Source of the DNA: Xylona heveae TC161
Taxonomy: Eukaryota > Ascomycota > Xylonomycetes > Xylonales > Xylonaceae
Reading direction: 5' to 3'
NCBI RefSeq assembly: GCF_001619985.1
Contig: NW_017264196.1
Location: 806,001-870,000 of the forward strand
Length of the DNA stretch: 64,000 nucleotides
Shown here: positions 1 through 9,800 of the stretch, piece by piece
Layout of the letters: each line of letters begins with the position of its first letter
How positions within the stretch are numbered: position 1 is the stretch's first letter
The notes under the pieces: model-generated
The model's database searches: none
Told to the model about the DNA's origin: nothing
Seen by the model: the letters and a program-made list of their open reading frames with translations, nothing else
Program-made: the position numbers and the translations under genes

Positions 1-1029
1 TAAGTTGCCTCAGAATCAAGGAGCAGAAAACAGGAATAGTTAAAAGGCAACATGAGAAATGGAAAGAGTCACTCACCTCCATCGGTCATTTGACTACTAT
101 TTCCAGCCGTACTTTTGTCACCAAAAGCCGAAAAAGCTGGCCGAAGCTTGTTCAAACTCTCAAAAGTGGTGCCCCATCGCGGTCCTTCATCTTTAGTGAG
201 AGTGACTGTCTTCTGCTCGCCGGATTTCGGATCCTTGACCGTGGTAGTGATGGGGGTAATTTCATCATCGAACCAGCCTTCCTTTTGTGCACGCTCTGCT
301 CGATGATAGGATTCCGCCGCATATCGATCTTGCGTTTCCCTTAGAATATCAAAATCCTTGCCCACATTCTCCGATGTCTGACCCATTGGCTGCAAGCAGT
401 CAGCAGCCTCTGGCTTCTCCATGACTTCAGCGTCAAAGGAACTGAGCCGCTCTCCGCTAGCCGACATGATTTCTGCCCCCATTGCAAGACCACATTCGAT
501 GTTCCCAGCACTAATCTGATTGGCAATATCTTGAACAGCTTTTAGTCCAGAGGAGCAGAATCTATTCGCCGTAGAAGCTCCGGTTGTATTTGGAAATCCG
601 GCTGCTAGTGCAGCTGCGCGGACATAATATGCTGCTTTACCATCGTTGACCTAACGACCAGTGAGCAATCTGAACAGGATGTACGCAGGTTCACAGAATT
701 ACAAACATTTCCCAAACAAATGTCCTCGATCAATTGTGGATCCAAGCCCGACTTTTCATTTACGGCTTTGAGAAGTTTGCAGAGCAATGCGTCGAGAGAT
801 GTGTCTTTGAGACCGCCCTTGAAGGCTTTGCATAGAGGCGTTCGTATCGCCAGGGTGATGACTACATCGTCTGGGTTCTTCTGAGAGCTAGATTGAATCT
901 CGTATGAGCATGTAAACCTATAGAAAAAACAATAGGGAAGCTATTGCCGTGCAAAACTTACAGGGCAGCCAGCCCAGATTTGGCAGGGCTGAGGTGGTTT
1001 AGGATCGAACTTAGTCTTTCCGTAGCCAT
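1..1029 (-). CDS. POT1: Peroxisomal 3-ketoacyl-CoA thiolase (partial, C-terminus off the left edge)
   Basis: Catalyses the last step of beta-oxidation, thiolytic cleavage of 3-ketoacyl-CoA. Exons read as 1029-962, 887-707 and 650-77, then an intron (donor 76-71) and a few bases of the next exon at the edge. The N-terminus MATERLSSILNHL has R5-L6-x5-H12-L13, a textbook PTS2 peroxisomal signal, which supports this start. KNPDDVVITLAIRTP is the conserved thiolase N-terminal strand, and NRFCSSGLKAV holds the nucleophile (about Cys115). The later segment through EVMEKPEAADCLQPMGQTSE is typical of peroxisomal rather than cytosolic thiolases. The first intron has two in-frame acceptors (after 918 or after 888); the shorter protein ('ALSQKNPDD') fits the family better. 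The second intron has an atypical GTTTGT donor. It diverges from MIA40. Confidence 0.9.
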
Positions 1030-1952
1030 GATTATTTTGCAATCATATATTAGTGATGATTTTGTAAGGAGAACCAGTCTCTGGTAAGCTCATAATATTA
1101 TTCTGAAAACAGAGACCTCTTCATTTAAGCTATCTTATTCGAGCTCAAAAATGTGGGGAAGTTTACAGACCGCGGGGATAAGCCTCGGTAATACCGTCAT
1201 CCCTTTGGTTTAGCCACAGCAGTTGACCTCGGCATCTTTTTAACGAGTCGTAGTTAAGACTCTCCACTACGAGCACTCTGCCTAAGTAAGGTAGTCACTG
1301 CCAACCTAAGGCAGCAAAGTACAGGTCTAGTCTTCACAGGACATCAAAGAATCTTTGATCAACAAGCCACTCCTGTAGATGCATGTCAAGCAGGGGACTC
1401 ATAAAAAACGATGTTATATCATTCTGTCTATATGACTTTGTTCTGTCTGTAACCCGGCGCAATCCACAAGAAATCTCCCCCTCCGATACGTGTCTTCCGG
1501 TCAAGGTCCAACAGCGAGCTACTACTATGCGGCGTTTTTGACTTGACCCCCCAGAGAGCAGCATCGATTATTACCTATGAAGAAGATTCAGCACTTTTAT
1601 ATCGATACAATTCAATGCAATCACTTTGGGTCTGACATGTCTCCTCCGTAATGCTGGCAAAAGCTCTACATTATCACCATTGTTGTTATCCACGAGTGGT
1701 GAGGTTAGTGCGTGGTTAGAAGCGGAAAAATAGCCGAAACGCGAATGGATTGCTGTCCGGAAAGGAAACTCGAGCGCAATTGCTGACAAAATTCCCGAGA
1801 GGCCGGTCCTCTGGACATGAAGTAATTGAAGACAGTCTGCCAACAGGGAACGTTTCCCCATCGCAATTGCTCTATTTTCGTCTCACAAAGCTTGGACCAA
1901 ACAGCACAGTGCTACTTCAGCACATATTTCGTGCAATTGAGGTCTGTCCATC
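1030..1952. other. Divergent promoter region, thiolase / MIA40
   Basis: About 0.9 kb between the two start codons. Apart from the CCTCGG pair I see no coding potential; the short open frames here have no family resemblance or splice continuity. Confidence 0.6.
1183..1232. promoter_or_regulatory. Two CCTCGG boxes (candidate FarA/FarB sites) upstream of the thiolase
   Basis: CCTCGG occurs at 1183-1188 and again at 1227-1232, about 155 and 200 bp upstream of the thiolase start codon. In Aspergillus nidulans the fatty-acid-responsive Zn2Cys6 regulators FarA and FarB act through CCTCGG elements in front of beta-oxidation and peroxisomal genes, so position and gene match. The motif is only 6 bp and also occurs by chance elsewhere in the window; the pairing is the main support. 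Confidence 0.5.
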
Positions 1953-3096
1953 ATGTTTAGAGCTACGACGCGCTCTGGCCTTGTACGGTCACTACCGTCA
2001 CCTTCTTATCGTGCCTCCGCCGCGCGGCGTTTTCTAAGCACTGCTCCCCCTGCGCAGAAGTCGCGGAGTTGGAAGAGCAGCGCGGTTCGATGGGGATTGG
2101 CTATTGGTGGAATTTACTATTACAATACCAACACTGCCTTCGCTGAGGAGCTTCTCCGTAAGTCAATCATGACCACGACCAATTCCGGGACGTCTCAAAT
2201 ATCTAAACAATTCGCACAGCTTCTTCTTCACCCCAAGTTCCCGTGAACAACGAGACTGCCGAACCGGCTCTGACACTGGAGTCAATTGCGGCGTCGCGGA
2301 AAAAGCAAGCCCAAGCTACACCGGCTCCGACAGAAACTGCGCCCGAACCTGCGCCCGAGAGCCCGGAACCCTCCAAGAGTCCGCAAGAATACGAAGAGGA
2401 AGCTGCACAACAGGGCGCTTTCAATGAAGAGACTGGCGAGATCAACTGGGACTGCCCTTGCCTAGGTGGCATGGCTCATGGCCCTTGTGGAGAGGAGTTC
2501 AAGGAGGCTTTCAGCTGTTTCGTTTTCTCCCAGGAGGAGCCCAAGGGAATGGACTGCATAGAGAAGTTCAAGTAAGTGACTCAATTCCTATATTTGCATC
2601 GGTTTTACGATGGCGAGCAGCAGTGCATTTATACTACCTTGAAGTTGCTGAGAAATGACCAAAGTCTTCACTTCAATATATCACTGAACTAACGATTTCA
2701 CAAATTAGGGGCATGCAAGACTGCTTCCGCAAGTATCCCGAAGTTTACAGCGCTGAGCTTGAGGATGACGAGGAAGCACCGGCTCCTGCGCAAGAGGAGA
2801 TTGACGCCAATGCTGGAGCCGTTGAATCTGGCGCTCTGCCAAATATCCCCCCGCCTTCTGCTGCGCCGCGTCTCGATGGTGTGCCCCCTCACCCTGAGGG
2901 TCGAGCTGAGAAGCTTGCCCATCTCGCTACCGGCTCCCAGCACGAGGTTACCCCTGACGAATTAAAGGAAGCAAGACGGGAGCGGTCGAAACATGCCGCT
3001 GAGCAGGTCAAGCGGGATCACGACGAGGCCATCGCGGAGCGCGGTGCCATCCCCACGGAGTGGCACGACATGCGATCCAGTAACGAGGGCAAATAA
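1953..3096 (+). CDS. MIA40: Mitochondrial intermembrane space import and assembly protein 40 (Mia40)
   Basis: Oxidoreductase that captures cysteine-motif substrates in the intermembrane space and drives their oxidative folding, working with the sulfhydryl oxidase Erv1. Exons 1953-2157, 2238-2571 and 2709-3096 give 308 residues. The N-terminus is an Arg/Ser-rich presequence followed by one membrane segment ([13 protein letters not shown]), as in fungal membrane-anchored Mia40. A Pro/Glu-rich linker follows. The catalytic core shows the redox CPC motif (C141-P-C143) and the twin CX9C pair (C152/C162 and C175/C185); the second CX9C spans the 2571/2709 splice junction, which confirms that intron. 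The C-terminal tail is acidic and Ala/Pro-rich, longer than in animals and typical for fungi. Confidence 0.95.
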
Positions 3097-3436
3097 TCTA
3101 GCCACTTTCGAATCGTGGTGAAAAGCTTTTCACTATATGGGCGTCCAAAGACAACACGAATCAGACGAAAACAGCATTGGTCACTCATGTATTATATGGT
3201 GTGCGGTATGTGTATGTTCTGCATAGATATACACTGAATCTCACATCTGGCGCAAGCCAATATAATGTATACTTATGTAGGGGCTCGGAGTGGAACACGT
3301 CGTTAACTCAAGCATTTGCAAGCGTACATAGTCGACAAAAGAAACCAGTAAATAATAAAACGCAACTCTCCAAAACGAACAATGCTCGCAAATATCAGCG
3401 ATCTCGTTATCGATTCAAGAAGAATCGGCTTGGACG
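3097..3436. other. 3'-3' intergenic spacer
   Basis: Sits between the convergent MIA40 and aquaporin-like genes. Nothing but presumed 3' untranslated sequence is visible. Confidence 0.5.
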
Positions 3437-4735
3437 TCAGGCCATTGTCTCTTTTCGTTCTCGTGCTGCATCTGGGACGGGGGCGCTGTGGTATGGTGGA
3501 GCAACCCAGTACGTGAAGGCTTGTAAAAAGGAACCCCCAATCGGTCCAACCCACCATACCCATTGATCTATATCATGTGTCAGTAAAGGCCGCTTGAAAG
3601 AATCCTCTGAAAGCCAGACATGCAACGACGCTCGTTGCAGTATTTAATCGCTGGAAGACCAGACAGAATGCAAGAGTAAGAGATGAATTGGGCAGTGAAG
3701 GTGAATCATACTTGAAAAGTTTCCCCTCGCAATTGCAAAGGCAAAGCATCGGCCAGGGAACATGGACGCACCAGTGTATCCTGGAACGATGCCAGCACTA
3801 GCAAATGTTACAAGGCCTAGGACGCATCCGACGGCTAAGGGTCCGATATATGCTCCGTATAGACGGGCTTGCCTGGGGTCAAGACCCACACCAAACGAAA
3901 GAAAGCTAAGTAAAGCATTGATCAGCTGAAGGTCCAGTATCTGGATAAACCAGCAAAAGGATGTCTAGCAGCCACCGGAGAAGGTGATTGATGCATACAG
4001 CAGGGTAAAACTGGAAACGACTTCTATAAGAAGCGCTTGCCCGGAGGAGACAGTATTTGGGTCAATAAAGCACCCACCGCCATGGTATCTGATGACTTGT
4101 CAGAAGTAAAATTCTGTATTTTCCTTTGCTTTTAGTCGCAGTTTACTTCTCAATGCGAGCCTTTCCGTACGCCCCACGAAGCACACCACCGGCCAATGCA
4201 GCACCTGCAGTTTGCGCAGTCATATATAGTATAGCTATTCCCTTGCATTTAGCAATGTTCTCTGGAATATTCAAAGTCGGATGGAGTGACTCTAACCTCG
4301 AGAAAAGCCTGTGAAGCCGGTAAGAAGCGTTGCAAACGTAATGGTCTGATTGATATGGCCTCCAGAACCGGGGCCAGCTGCCATGATGAATAAGGCAAGG
4401 AGAAAGATATTAGAGATGCCAACAAATGGGGCAATTATCACAGTGTCAAAATTCGTCAATGTGGTATCGATCAACCCAGAAAGATAGATCAACAGTGTAG
4501 CGGCAATAAATTCTATAAACTGTTTTAATGTTAGCATTTTGAAAGTCCAGGGGCACGGTCGAGTCCAATCATACTGCGCCTTTCCATAATCCTGGACAGT
4601 CCCATCCGTCGAGTAAATAGGCATTCCATTGTGCAACTTGTCCTTTATTTGCTGGAACAATTTTTGGTTCATGCTGCGCGCCGAGTCCATTTCGAACAAA
4701 CGAGCCTTTGAAGTTGGCGATATCACTTGGCACAT
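3437..4735 (-). CDS. Aquaporin-like (MIP family) channel with altered NPA boxes
   Basis: Five exons (4735-4297, 4261-4147, 4088-3999, 3905-3712, 3567-3437) join in phase to 322 residues. Hydrophobic segments begin at LKQFIEFIAATLLIYLSGL and the order matches the MIP fold: AGPGSGGHINQTITFATLL (half-helix B), AQTAGAALAGGVLRGAYG, a loop CFIDPNTVSSGQ, FGVGLDPRQARLYGAYIGP, GYTGASMFPGRCFAFA (half-helix E) and WVWWVGPIGGSFLQAF. In the usual NPA positions it has N129-Q130-T131 and F264-P265-G266, the second still followed by the selectivity-filter-type Arg267. This places it among divergent fungal aquaporins related to XIP-like channels; substrate unknown. The start is uncertain: in-frame Met codons also occur at residues 16 and 22, and an open frame starting further upstream lies in another phase. 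Confidence 0.8.
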
Positions 4736-5643
4736 CTACTTGGCCGTGGTCTGAGACATGTGAGTCTTCCGTGACTGCGTTTTTTTGCTCCATTGCAGAT
4801 ATATGCTTCTCTTTTTGCATTTCATGGGTCTTGTAACTAGGTTCATGTTCTTACAAAAATGTACATTTTTTTTTGGGATTATAGATATGAGGTGTTGAGA
4901 GCAGCTTATGAAGCTTGACATAATATGGTGGCTTGAAGCTAATGCCGTTCATGGTAAGGGGTACGGAATCAGTAATCATCTCCAAACAGAGCGTACTATT
5001 CGCCTTAGAGAGAAAGATAGTATCTGTCAAATTGCTTTGAACATGGACGCAATAGAAAACCTGTGTTGGGCATTGCATAGTGGTAAATCGTAGATGGCCA
5101 TTTTTATTGAGTGGTCCATCACAGGCAAGCTTGAGGGAGTCTGGGATGATAAGGGGGAGGTTTGTGATTTCTCTCTTTCCGGTTGATATTGCAGCCCAAA
5201 AAATACCGTTACACACCAAAGTCAATGATCGCCATCGGATTTTTAAATTTTATGACAATTTCAATGGATTTATTTGGGATGATTTCGAGATTCCCATGGC
5301 CGAAAGTTGCCCTGACAGCGACGATCGTCATGGGCCCCCACTTTAGCGGTAACAGCTCTTTGGTATGACGTACCTGGTTTCGCGCAAAAACGGGGAATCC
5401 TAGCCGTCTAGGTTGCCGTAGCTCCAACCTCGGGCAATTTGCCCAGTTTCTCCCAAGACATATACCAAAGCCACTGCGCCCGTGATCTTTGACTTCTTCC
5501 ATCCCATCGACCTCCCATCCCATCTTATTGCCAATTTCAAGCCCTTAGCTGAGGTGAGTCTCATAATTTAATTCCCGTTTGATTAGAACGCATTACTAAA
5601 GCCACTTAGCTATTTCCCCTCGTCTTCAGCCCAACTTCAAAAG
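4736..5643. other. Upstream region of aquaporin-like and OM14-like genes
   Basis: Divergent promoter space. An open minus-strand frame at 5225-4851 (124 codons, Cys-containing, no match I recognise) and the frame that runs into it from 5523 cannot be joined convincingly, so no gene is called. Confidence 0.4.
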
Positions 5644-6390
5644 ATGTCTTACGCCGAAGCTGCTGCTCGTGGACCCAAGCAGTCCCCCGAAGAGGTACGT
5701 TGCTCTAGATCTGGAGGATATCTCCATTATCCTTGTGAGACTTATAAGGGTCATAAGCTAATAAGATATCCCAGGCGTAAGTTACCTTGGACATACTGCG
5801 TCCCTTCCAGCTGCGGGCACTCTCTTGTTGATGCCCGGAGTGGATTGATGCGCAGATTCTTTTTTTGGCATGTGAAAAGCTGACATCGTTTCAGACGCGC
5901 TCCCGCTCCTCCGCAGGTTGTGCACGATGAGGGCAGCGTGAGCTCTTTGATCGACGTCGACAGCCCGCACGTCTCGAGTGTGCCTTCGGACTATGAATCG
6001 CAGTCGGTGAAGACCGATACCCAGGCCCTGCGCATTGAGCACGAAGAGGAGGATAAGCAGCGTGAGGAGGAGCGCAAGAAGGCTGCTGCCAAAGCCAAGG
6101 CCCACAAGGGTGGTAAGAAGATCAAGGAAAACGTCGACAACCCCGTCGTCCTCGGCAACGCAGTCGCAGTTGTTGGTTTGGGAAGCGTGCTCGGTTGGGG
6201 CGCATACCGGAAATACATTGCTGGAGAGCTTTCGTGGAAGGTTGTCGGTGCTTGGGCTGGCATCGTTGGCCTCTTCGCTGCAGGCGACTACTACCTTAGC
6301 AAGTAAGTTTTTATTCCGCTTATCAAACATCTTTACGCTCTTGCTCACAGTCCTTGCAGGTATCTCTTCAGAAAGTACCCCACGAAATAA
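5644..6390 (+). CDS. OM14: OM14-like mitochondrial outer-membrane protein
   Basis: Small outer-membrane protein; yeast OM14 is a receptor for the nascent-chain complex on mitochondria. Best model has exons 5644-5694, 5775-5776 (only 2 nt), 5895-6302 and 6360-6390, giving 163 residues. The N-terminus MSYAEAAARGPKQSPEE is followed by ARAPAPPQ, then an acidic stretch, a Lys/Ala-rich helix (about residues 60-90), and two hydrophobic segments (NAVAVVGLGSVLGWGAYRKY and GAWAGIVGLFAAGDYYLSKY) ending in a short basic tail. The 2-nt exon is needed to keep frame into RAPAPPQ; the only alternative is a single 222-nt intron with acceptor at 5916. The last intron is required to pass a TAA at 6304-6306. Assignment rests on overall architecture and remembered family sequence. 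Confidence 0.75.
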
Positions 6391-7069
6391 ATTTGAGGGC
6401 TAGGATGGACTGTGTGGGTGCAGTGGGGTATTGACTCTCGGAGGCATCTTAAATTGGGTTATTTTTGTGAGCGTCAAAGCGCTCTGACTCTTGCACGCTT
6501 TTTCTTCTTGTGTGCTCTTGCTTTTGGTCTCTTCACTCTGAACGGCATAATACTCTCCAATCTCCTTTGTTTTATTTCAGCATCCGGTGTATTTTTGAGA
6601 AACAATGATACCATTTTCTTGTTCTATCCATTAGACCTTTTTCGCAAAGACGTGAAGTGTATACTGGAACAAAGCGTAGGCTATTCTATTCTCGATACAT
6701 CTGCAATAGCGAGCTCATTCTCTCGTCTTGCTCATCTCTTGCTCTGATACATTGCTATTGTCCTAGATTGCAATAGTTGGAAGATACGTCTCAAAGAATA
6801 CATAAAGCTTACCAAACCCCCTAGAGAATATTCATGCATGCTCAAGTTAAGTGCATTGTGATAGGGAAAGAAAAAACACTAGTATTAAGTAAAATACCTT
6901 GTATAGTACTAAGCCGAATACAAAAAAAGAAAAATTAAATAAATCTCACCTCTTATATATGACTTACTATATATTTTTTATAGCGACGAGTGACGTCTTT
7001 TCTCCATTTATTAAATACGCGGGACAAAGGAACAGGCAAACTTACATTCCTAATTCCTATAAAGAGCCC
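6391..7069. other. 3'-3' intergenic spacer, AT-rich
   Basis: AT-rich sequence between the convergent OM14-like and Cys-rich small-protein genes; no feature seen. Confidence 0.5.
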
Positions 7070-7555
7070 CTACTCCTCAAGCGCAGCAGTAATTTCTTTC
7101 TTGTCAGCAGATCCCATCATTATTAATCGTTTACCTTGATGCGGGACACGCAAGACACCATTGCCCCTGCGCGAATCGAGCTGGAACTCACCTGGCCCCG
7201 TCCAGCGTCCGCCCTGAGCATCGTAGAACTTCTCAAGATTGCCATTGTGGTTCTTGGCCTTGTCATTGGCATACGCATAACCCCAAATGTCAAAGATATT
7301 CAAATCCTTGGGTGGCTTTGACTTGACCGCCTGGACTTTACCCTTGTACTTGTCAGTCTTTTCGTAGATCTTTTCCTCTTCTTTCCTAAAGCACTCCTCG
7401 CACAGGGACGGCTTGTCGATCTTCACAACCCTAAAGTCTCCTTTGAAGAACCTGCAGAAGTTGTCAGTGCCGGCACGTTTGGAACATTGATGTTTGATGA
7501 TAATGTCGCGCTGGTGGTTGCATTTAGCAAAAACTTGTTGTTCGCCTTTACACAT
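7070..7555 (-). CDS. Hypothetical Cys-containing small protein (161 aa)
   Basis: Single-exon frame starting at the first in-frame ATG. It is basic and hydrophilic with no membrane segment or signal peptide. Cysteines cluster in the N-terminal third: C2, C12, C24, C34, and a CxxC pair in PSLCEECFRKEEEK, with His residues between (CNHQRDIIIKHQC), so a small zinc-binding fold is possible. The middle is Lys/Glu-rich (KEEEKIYEKTDKYKGK); the C-terminal part, GGRWTGPGEFQLDSRRGNG, is Gly/Arg-rich. I do not recognise the family. The same frame stays open upstream to 7942 without an ATG, with composition (His/Pro/Ser/Leu) unlike the protein; I treat that as 5' leader. Confidence 0.65.
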   Translation of the reverse strand: MCKGEQQVFAKCNHQRDIIIKHQCSKRAGTDNFCRFFKGDFRVVKIDKPSLCEECFRKEEEKIYEKTDKYKGKVQAVKSKPPKDLNIFDIWGYAYANDKAKNHNGNLEKFYDAQGGRWTGPGEFQLDSRRGNGVLRVPHQGKRLIMMGSADKKEITAALEE

Positions 7556-8610
7556 CTTGATAGAGATTGGTTTATTAGCTTTTTGTATAACTATTGGGAA
7601 GAGGATTACCTGGTTTGGTTTATTTTGGCTATGTCTGGGTTGGAAACTGAAGGTGAGTTGTAGAGAGTAAGATGGGTTGAATAACGTGGAGTATCTTGAG
7701 CTTGGTTGATGTATGAGAAAATGGTGATGATGATCCGGTGTGGAATGGTGTATTTCTGGGGGAAAGATATGAAGCTTATATAGATGGAAATGTTTGATTT
7801 GTTCATTACGTATTTGCAGTATGTGTATGGATATGTTCAAAGAGATTAAAACAGGGAGACGTGTTGAACAAAAGAGGACAAGGATAAAGACAAAGACACA
7901 AAGGGGATGATATAGAACTGTTTGTTTGAAGTGTAGCAACAAAGTAGAAACAAAGACAAAACAATGGTGGATAGTATTGAAATGGTAAGAGAAACACCTG
8001 TTTATTGCTGATTTGCATTTTGAAGCTTAAATGCCATGGTGACAAAGAAAAAATAAAATGTTCCGCTCATTGTTGAATTTGAGTTCCTGTTAGACTCACT
8101 GTGAACGATACAACAACATTGTTACATTATTTCCAAGTTGCAATTTTTTGTTCATATCATAAAAAAAATGAAGAAAAGCAATAAAGACACATTGCAAAAA
8201 AATAAACAGTCACAGAAATTCAGAAGTTGCAGAGAGATCAGCATCCCGTATTACTTGATTCTCGGTGGCCGGAAAACACGAAGGCGGTGAGGAGTGGCCC
8301 CCTCTGACGTCCTTGAGGTCCCCTACTCCTAGCTGCGATCCCCTACCGAGAAACTAGTTAACGTTGGGCACAAGCCACAACAACTACAACAGCGCAACTG
8401 TGAGCCTAGCAGTGCAACCAGCCACGTGTAGTCAAGCTCCCTGGACAGAACAGAGCTTACTACGCCGCCAAATCAATCATATTCCGTTCCAGCAGTCTCC
8501 TGGGTATCCGGCACACGAACCAATTGAGTTGGATATATAACCATCAGCTGCTGTGTGCAGAGGAGGAGAACTAAGATTATCCCTTAAGACAAGCAACACT
8601 TGTTGTCGAT
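7556..8610. other. Divergent promoter region, Cys-rich protein / BOS1
   Basis: AT-rich up to about 8220, then more mixed sequence before BOS1. No additional gene or strong motif was recognised. Confidence 0.5.
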
Positions 8611-9541
8611 ATGGTGCGTTGAAATGCTCCATATTACAGCTGATACGAACGTTACTAACTAGTGTATGATATCAAATAGAATGCCCTATTTAACTCCGCG
8701 CTCAAACAGTCCTCTGCTGTGCGGAGAGACCTCGACGCCTTCGCTGAGGCGCAAGCTATCAACCCGGCATTGCAAGGCCAGATATCCGCATCCCTGACGT
8801 CGTTTTCCCGTACAGTAGATGATTATGCGTCCATGGCACAGGGGGAGCATGTCGAGGCAAAGAAAGAAAAGGCCGCAGAGCGAATAAAGAATTTCAGGTC
8901 GGAGGTGGCAGAGTACCGGACGCAATTTGATCGGCTGAAAGCGGAAAAGACAGAAATGGTACGCACGGAACCTTACACATGCCCCCTCTTTCATAACAGA
9001 AAAGAGACTTGCACGAAATCCTTGATAGTCTCCTGAGATTGTCCGTTTTCTAGCTGATGGAAAATGACTGACATGTAATCTGTAGCAAACGAGCATAAAT
9101 CGCCAGGAATTACTCGGGCGACGTCCACACCAGGCTGCAACACCAGAGAACCCGTATGCCAATGTAAATCATCAAGCGTCTGCATTTCAACCATCATCCT
9201 CGTCGCCATATGCCGCCGGTTCTCCGTACGGTCTCTCCTCACCTGCGTATGCCACTCGCGAAGACCATGCGTTCCGAGAGCAGTCGTTCATGAGCAATAC
9301 ACATGCGCAGCTGGATGAATTTCTTGAACGAGGGCGCGCTGTCCTTGGCGATCTCGGCCAGCAAAGAGAGATGCTCAAGGGCACGCAGCGGAAATTGTAC
9401 AGTGTAGCGAATACTCTCGGTCTGAGCGGAGACACTATCCGGATGGTAGAGCGACGGGCAAAACAAGACAAATGGATTTTCTGGCTGGGGGTTGTCATCT
9501 TCTTCCTCTTTTGCTACTTTGTGCTCAAATGGCTACGGTAG
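8611..9541 (+). CDS. BOS1: ER-Golgi Qb-SNARE Bos1
   Basis: Vesicle SNARE for fusion between ER and Golgi, partnering with Sed5, Bet1 and Sec22 in yeast. Exons 8611-8613, 8680-8958 and 9086-9541 give 245 residues. The first coding exon is just the ATG; the intron after it has a GTGCGT donor, a perfect TACTAAC branch site and a TAG acceptor, and the joined product begins MNALFNSALKQSSAVRRDL. The N-terminal part is a helical bundle, a Ser/Pro/Tyr-rich linker lies at about residues 115-150, the SNARE helix covers roughly 160-222, and the C-terminal anchor is IFWLGVVIFFLFCYFVLKWL. Length matches the family. Confidence 0.93.
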
Positions 9542-9800
9542 ATGTCATATTTCGCTACTTGGGGCTGGTGTTTTCTTGACTGGACAGGGGCGTTTGGTGT
9601 TTAGGAATGGGTATTGTCCAACTGATTAAAGCATTTGGGAAAGATCTTCTTGTATTCATTATATCTGTTCTTGCATGCGCAATTATAGCAGCTAGCTAGT
9701 TCCAACTTAACGCGTATCAAATCATTATCAACCAATAATCACATATCCCTGCACGATTCTTTTCTTTATTTGGCGTAGATAGGACACTTCTACAGTCAAT

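Noticed and set aside
7556-7942. In-frame upstream extension of the Cys-rich small protein
   Set aside because: Open but has no ATG and a His/Pro/Ser/Phe composition unlike the protein; treated as untranslated leader.
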